From Verrucomicrobia subdivision 3 bacterium UBA693 (GTDB taxonomy: Bacteria > Verrucomicrobiota > Verrucomicrobiia > Limisphaerales > UBA8199), in contig DBMR01000102.1 of assembly GCA_002298785.1 (NCBI GenBank), positions 18,845 to 82,844 on the forward strand: a stretch of DNA of 64,000 nt, read 5' to 3'. The notes below the pieces were generated by a model. That model was not told the origin of the DNA. It searched no databases and was given only the letters and a program-made list of their open reading frames with translations. Made by a program: the position numbers and the translations under genes. Each line of letters begins with the position of its first letter. The first letter of the stretch is position 1. Shown one piece after another: positions 61,531 through 64,000 of this stretch.

Positions 61531-63909
61531 ATGCCCGACCCCACCAACGACAATCCGCCAATTCCCGATCAACCTCATCGTCCGCTGTGGAAACGTGCGG
61601 CGGGGTTCATCCTGCGCCTGATCCTGGTCGCTGCGTTGATCGTCAGCGCCTTTATCGGCGCGCTCTATTTCAAATACGAGAGCGTGGTCCGGGCCAAACC
61701 CGGCCGCCTGAAAACCGCGGTGCAACCGGCGGAGCTCGGACGCCTGGTCAATCCGTTCATCGGCACTGGTGGCTTTCCCTGGGTCTGCGGCAACAACTTC
61801 CCGGGCGCGATGGTTCCGTTTGGAATTGTGCGTCTCGGCCCGGAAACCACGTCGCTCTGGTTGCATCAACGGGCCCTCAACACTTCAGGTTACTTCTACG
61901 GCGACGAGCAAGTGCGCGGTTTCAGCCACACGCGACTGAATGGCACCGGGGCCACCGACGGCGGACACTTCCTCGTGTCACCGGCTATCGAGCCGCTTAA
62001 TCCCCGCGCCTGGTCCAAAGGCCAATCCACGAGATTCTCGCACCGCGATGAACTCGCCTTCCCCGGCTACTATGCGGTCCGCCTCCCCGAACCCGGAGTA
62101 CTGGTAGAATTGACCGCTACGCCGCGAGTGGGCCTGCACCGTTATACTTTTGCCAAACCCAACCCGCCGCACTTGATTCTGGACGTGAGCAACGCGCTGG
62201 GTGGACGCCGCAGCACCGAAAGTAAACTGCGCGTCTTGCCCGAGGCCAACGAACTCGAGGGATCGGTGCGCACCTTCGGCACCTTCGCCGGACGCTACGG
62301 CGGCATCAAAGCGTATTTTGTCGCCCACTTTAACCGCCCCCTACAGAGCTGCGCCACCTGGCAGAACGGGTCGTCCACCACCAACCAGGCAATTACCGAA
62401 GGTAACCACGTGCTGGCCGATCTCTGCTTCGCCCCCGGCAATAATCCCCAGGTGATCACCCTCACCCTGGCCATCTCTTACGTGAGCATCGAGAATGCGC
62501 GTGCCAACCTGCAGGCGGAAACGAGCAATCGTGGGTTCGACGACATCCTCGCGGCAGCGCAGCGTACCTGGGAAGAGAAGTTCTCGCTCATCAAGATTCA
62601 GGGCGGCACAGCGCAACAGCGAACGATTTTCTATACGGCGCTTTATCGTGCGTTTCAGATGCCCACGGTCTTCAACGATGCCAACGGCGATTACCTGGGA
62701 TTTGACCGCCAGGTGCATCGGGTCTCCGACTTTCGCTACTTCACGGACCTCTCGTTGTGGGACACGTTTCGCACGGTGCATCCGCTCTACACTTTGCTCG
62801 CGCCCCAGGATCAGCGCGACATGCTCGTGTCGCTGGTGAAGATGCTGGAACAGGGAGGATGGCTGCCGCGCTGGCCGTCCGGACACGGGTATTCCAATTC
62901 GATGCTGGGCACGCCAGCCGACATCGTGATCGCGGAGTCGTACCTCAAGGGGATCAGGGATTTCGACGTGGAAAAAGCCTACGCCGCCATGCGTCGCACC
63001 GCCCTCGCCCCCACCCCACCCGGAGCCGCCTTCTCGGGACGCGAAGGCGTCGAGCACTATTTGAAATACGGTTACTGTCCCGCCGGGTTAATGAAGGAAT
63101 CCGTCTCGCGCACTTTTGAATTCGGATGGGCGGATCACGCGATCGGTCTCCTTGCCGGCGCGCTTGGCCACACCGAGGATGCGGCGCTGTTTCAGGAGCA
63201 TTCGCGGTTTTACCGCCACCTTTGGAATACGAACTCCCAATATTTTCAGCCGCGAGACATCCAAGGTCAATTTGTGGAGCCGTTTAAGCCGCTGCTCCTC
63301 ACCTACCTGGACCGTGGAGGCAAATTCACCCGGGACTATGTCGAAGGCAGCGCGCTCCAATGGCGATGGTCCGCCCCCTACGATGCCGAAGGCATGATTG
63401 GTTTGTTTAAAAGTCGCGAATTCTTTGTCGATGAGTTGGACCAGTTCTTCGCGAAAACCAGCCCGGCACTGGGCTCTTGGAATCCCGGCCCGTACTATTG
63501 GCAAGGCAACCAACCGGATATCCACGCCGCCTACCTGTTCAACGCCGCCGGACGGCCCGACCTCACCCGGAAGTGGGCGCGCTGGGTCATGGACCACAAA
63601 TACGGCGATGGCTACGATGGCCTGGACGGCAATGACGATGCCGGAACCCTCTCGGCGTGGTACCTGTTCAGCGCCCTGGGCCTCTACCCGGATGCCGGTT
63701 CGGACCGATACCAACTGGGGGCGCCCCTCTTCGAACGGGCCGAGCTAAAATTACGAAACAAACCTCTGGTTATCCTGGCGGAAAACTACGCTCCGAACCG
63801 AGCTTCCGTTCGCGAGGTGTGGCTCAACGACCAACGCCTCGACCGCACCTGGATTCGTCACGCGGAACTGGAATCCGGAGGCGTCCTCAAGTTCGTGATG
63901 GGACCCTGA
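61531..63909 (+). CDS. GH92 alpha-mannosidase-type glycosidase, membrane-anchored
   Basis: A 792-residue GH92 protein. GH92 enzymes are calcium-dependent exo-alpha-mannosidases acting on alpha-1,2-, -1,3- or -1,6-linked mannose. The N-terminal domain starts at VNPFIGTGG, and the (alpha/alpha)6 catalytic domain has WDTFRTVHPLY, RWPSGHGYSNSMLGTP and the signature GNDDAGTLSAWYLFSALGLY. Instead of a typical signal peptide there is a 23-residue polar start and one membrane helix (about 24-46, LRLILVAALIVSAFIGALYF), suggesting a periplasm-facing anchor. In characterised enzymes the usual segment reads GNDDCGQMSAWY. The gene may be co-transcribed with the ankyrin gene. Confidence 0.93.
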   Translation: MPDPTNDNPPIPDQPHRPLWKRAAGFILRLILVAALIVSAFIGALYFKYESVVRAKPGRLKTAVQPAELGRLVNPFIGTGGFPWVCGNNFPGAMVPFGIVRLGPETTSLWLHQRALNTSGYFYGDEQVRGFSHTRLNGTGATDGGHFLVSPAIEPLNPRAWSKGQSTRFSHRDELAFPGYYAVRLPEPGVLVELTATPRVGLHRYTFAKPNPPHLILDVSNALGGRRSTESKLRVLPEANELEGSVRTFGTFAGRYGGIKAYFVAHFNRPLQSCATWQNGSSTTNQAITEGNHVLADLCFAPGNNPQVITLTLAISYVSIENARANLQAETSNRGFDDILAAAQRTWEEKFSLIKIQGGTAQQRTIFYTALYRAFQMPTVFNDANGDYLGFDRQVHRVSDFRYFTDLSLWDTFRTVHPLYTLLAPQDQRDMLVSLVKMLEQGGWLPRWPSGHGYSNSMLGTPADIVIAESYLKGIRDFDVEKAYAAMRRTALAPTPPGAAFSGREGVEHYLKYGYCPAGLMKESVSRTFEFGWADHAIGLLAGALGHTEDAALFQEHSRFYRHLWNTNSQYFQPRDIQGQFVEPFKPLLLTYLDRGGKFTRDYVEGSALQWRWSAPYDAEGMIGLFKSREFFVDELDQFFAKTSPALGSWNPGPYYWQGNQPDIHAAYLFNAAGRPDLTRKWARWVMDHKYGDGYDGLDGNDDAGTLSAWYLFSALGLYPDAGSDRYQLGAPLFERAELKLRNKPLVILAENYAPNRASVREVWLNDQRLDRTWIRHAELESGGVLKFVMGP

Positions 63910-64000
63910 CCCGTCCGTACCGAAGCGTGATCGGCAGCAGGGCAGAGCCGGTGGTCCGGCGACGGGATCGAGATGTGATCCCGTTGACTCACGGATAAAA
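63910..64000. other. Non-coding tail of the window
   Basis: The last 91 bases after the GH92 stop contain no recognisable gene or hairpin. Confidence 0.5.

Noticed and set aside
1..64000. CRISPR arrays, tRNA or rRNA genes, complete insertion sequences or prophage
   Set aside because: I found no regularly spaced repeats, no cloverleaf-like or rRNA segments and no transposase, integrase or phage structural gene.

Overview
The window is a GC-rich chromosomal segment that looks like a free-living Verrucomicrobiota bacterium, probably of the Pedosphaera/Limisphaera type. The evidence is the mix of families: paired cytochrome-c/DUF1549/DUF1553 and DUF1501 proteins, several Tat-exported TIM-barrel sugar isomerase-like proteins and a Gfo/Idh/MocA oxidoreductase, secreted proteins with the calcium-binding 'DxDGxGLPDWW' repeat, HEAT-repeat proteins, and large polysaccharide-active enzymes (GH2, GH3, GH92). 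This assignment is inference; no rRNA or tRNA gene was seen. Shine-Dalgarno sequences are mostly absent, and several starts have a -10-like hexamer 5-6 nt upstream, which suggests leaderless transcripts.

Layout. 1-5487 is housekeeping: the 3' end of metK, ahcY, a VOC protein, an Fpg/Nei-type glycosylase and purF. 5488-6489 is a 1-kb stretch without a convincing gene, holding 10-bp-period repeats and a REP-like element. 6490-11228 encodes a coupled pair of exported proteins, one of 1350 residues with an alpha/beta-hydrolase module. 11376-17876 is a complete marR-outer membrane factor-RND pump-adaptor operon read leftward behind a 16-bp palindromic operator. 18092-25913 carries GH3, aquaporin, an exported PHP phosphoesterase-like protein and a tricorn-protease homologue. 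26096-40638 is the planctomycete/verrucomicrobial-type export block: PSD1-DUF1501-isomerase, a subtilisin with PA domain, a TPR-thioredoxin protein coupled to another isomerase, a HEAT protein and a Gfo/Idh/MocA oxidoreductase. 40881-49304 holds a proline aminopeptidase, a phosphoesterase fused to a PQQ-type propeller, a DUF4097 protein and a large GH2 with a discoidin-like C-terminus.

49464-51844 is an accessory-looking leftward cluster: a membrane-anchored protein, a DUF2310 Zn-ribbon protein, a shrunken phosphoglycosyltransferase-like membrane protein, an 82-residue protein and an orphan IF-2 N-domain-like protein. The last four genes are joined by start/stop overlaps. I regard this as the best candidate for an undescribed system.

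52109-55839 carries a nitrilase-fold amidase and a GntR(YtrA-type)-ABC transporter operon with two inverted repeats in its promoter. 56035-63909 has a sensor kinase with a large N-terminal domain, a PhoB/OmpR-type regulator, an exported ankyrin-repeat protein and a GH92 mannosidase. The kinase gene and the ankyrin gene share a nearly identical tandem-repeat box with 11-bp spacing, so the two-component system probably controls itself and the ankyrin gene.
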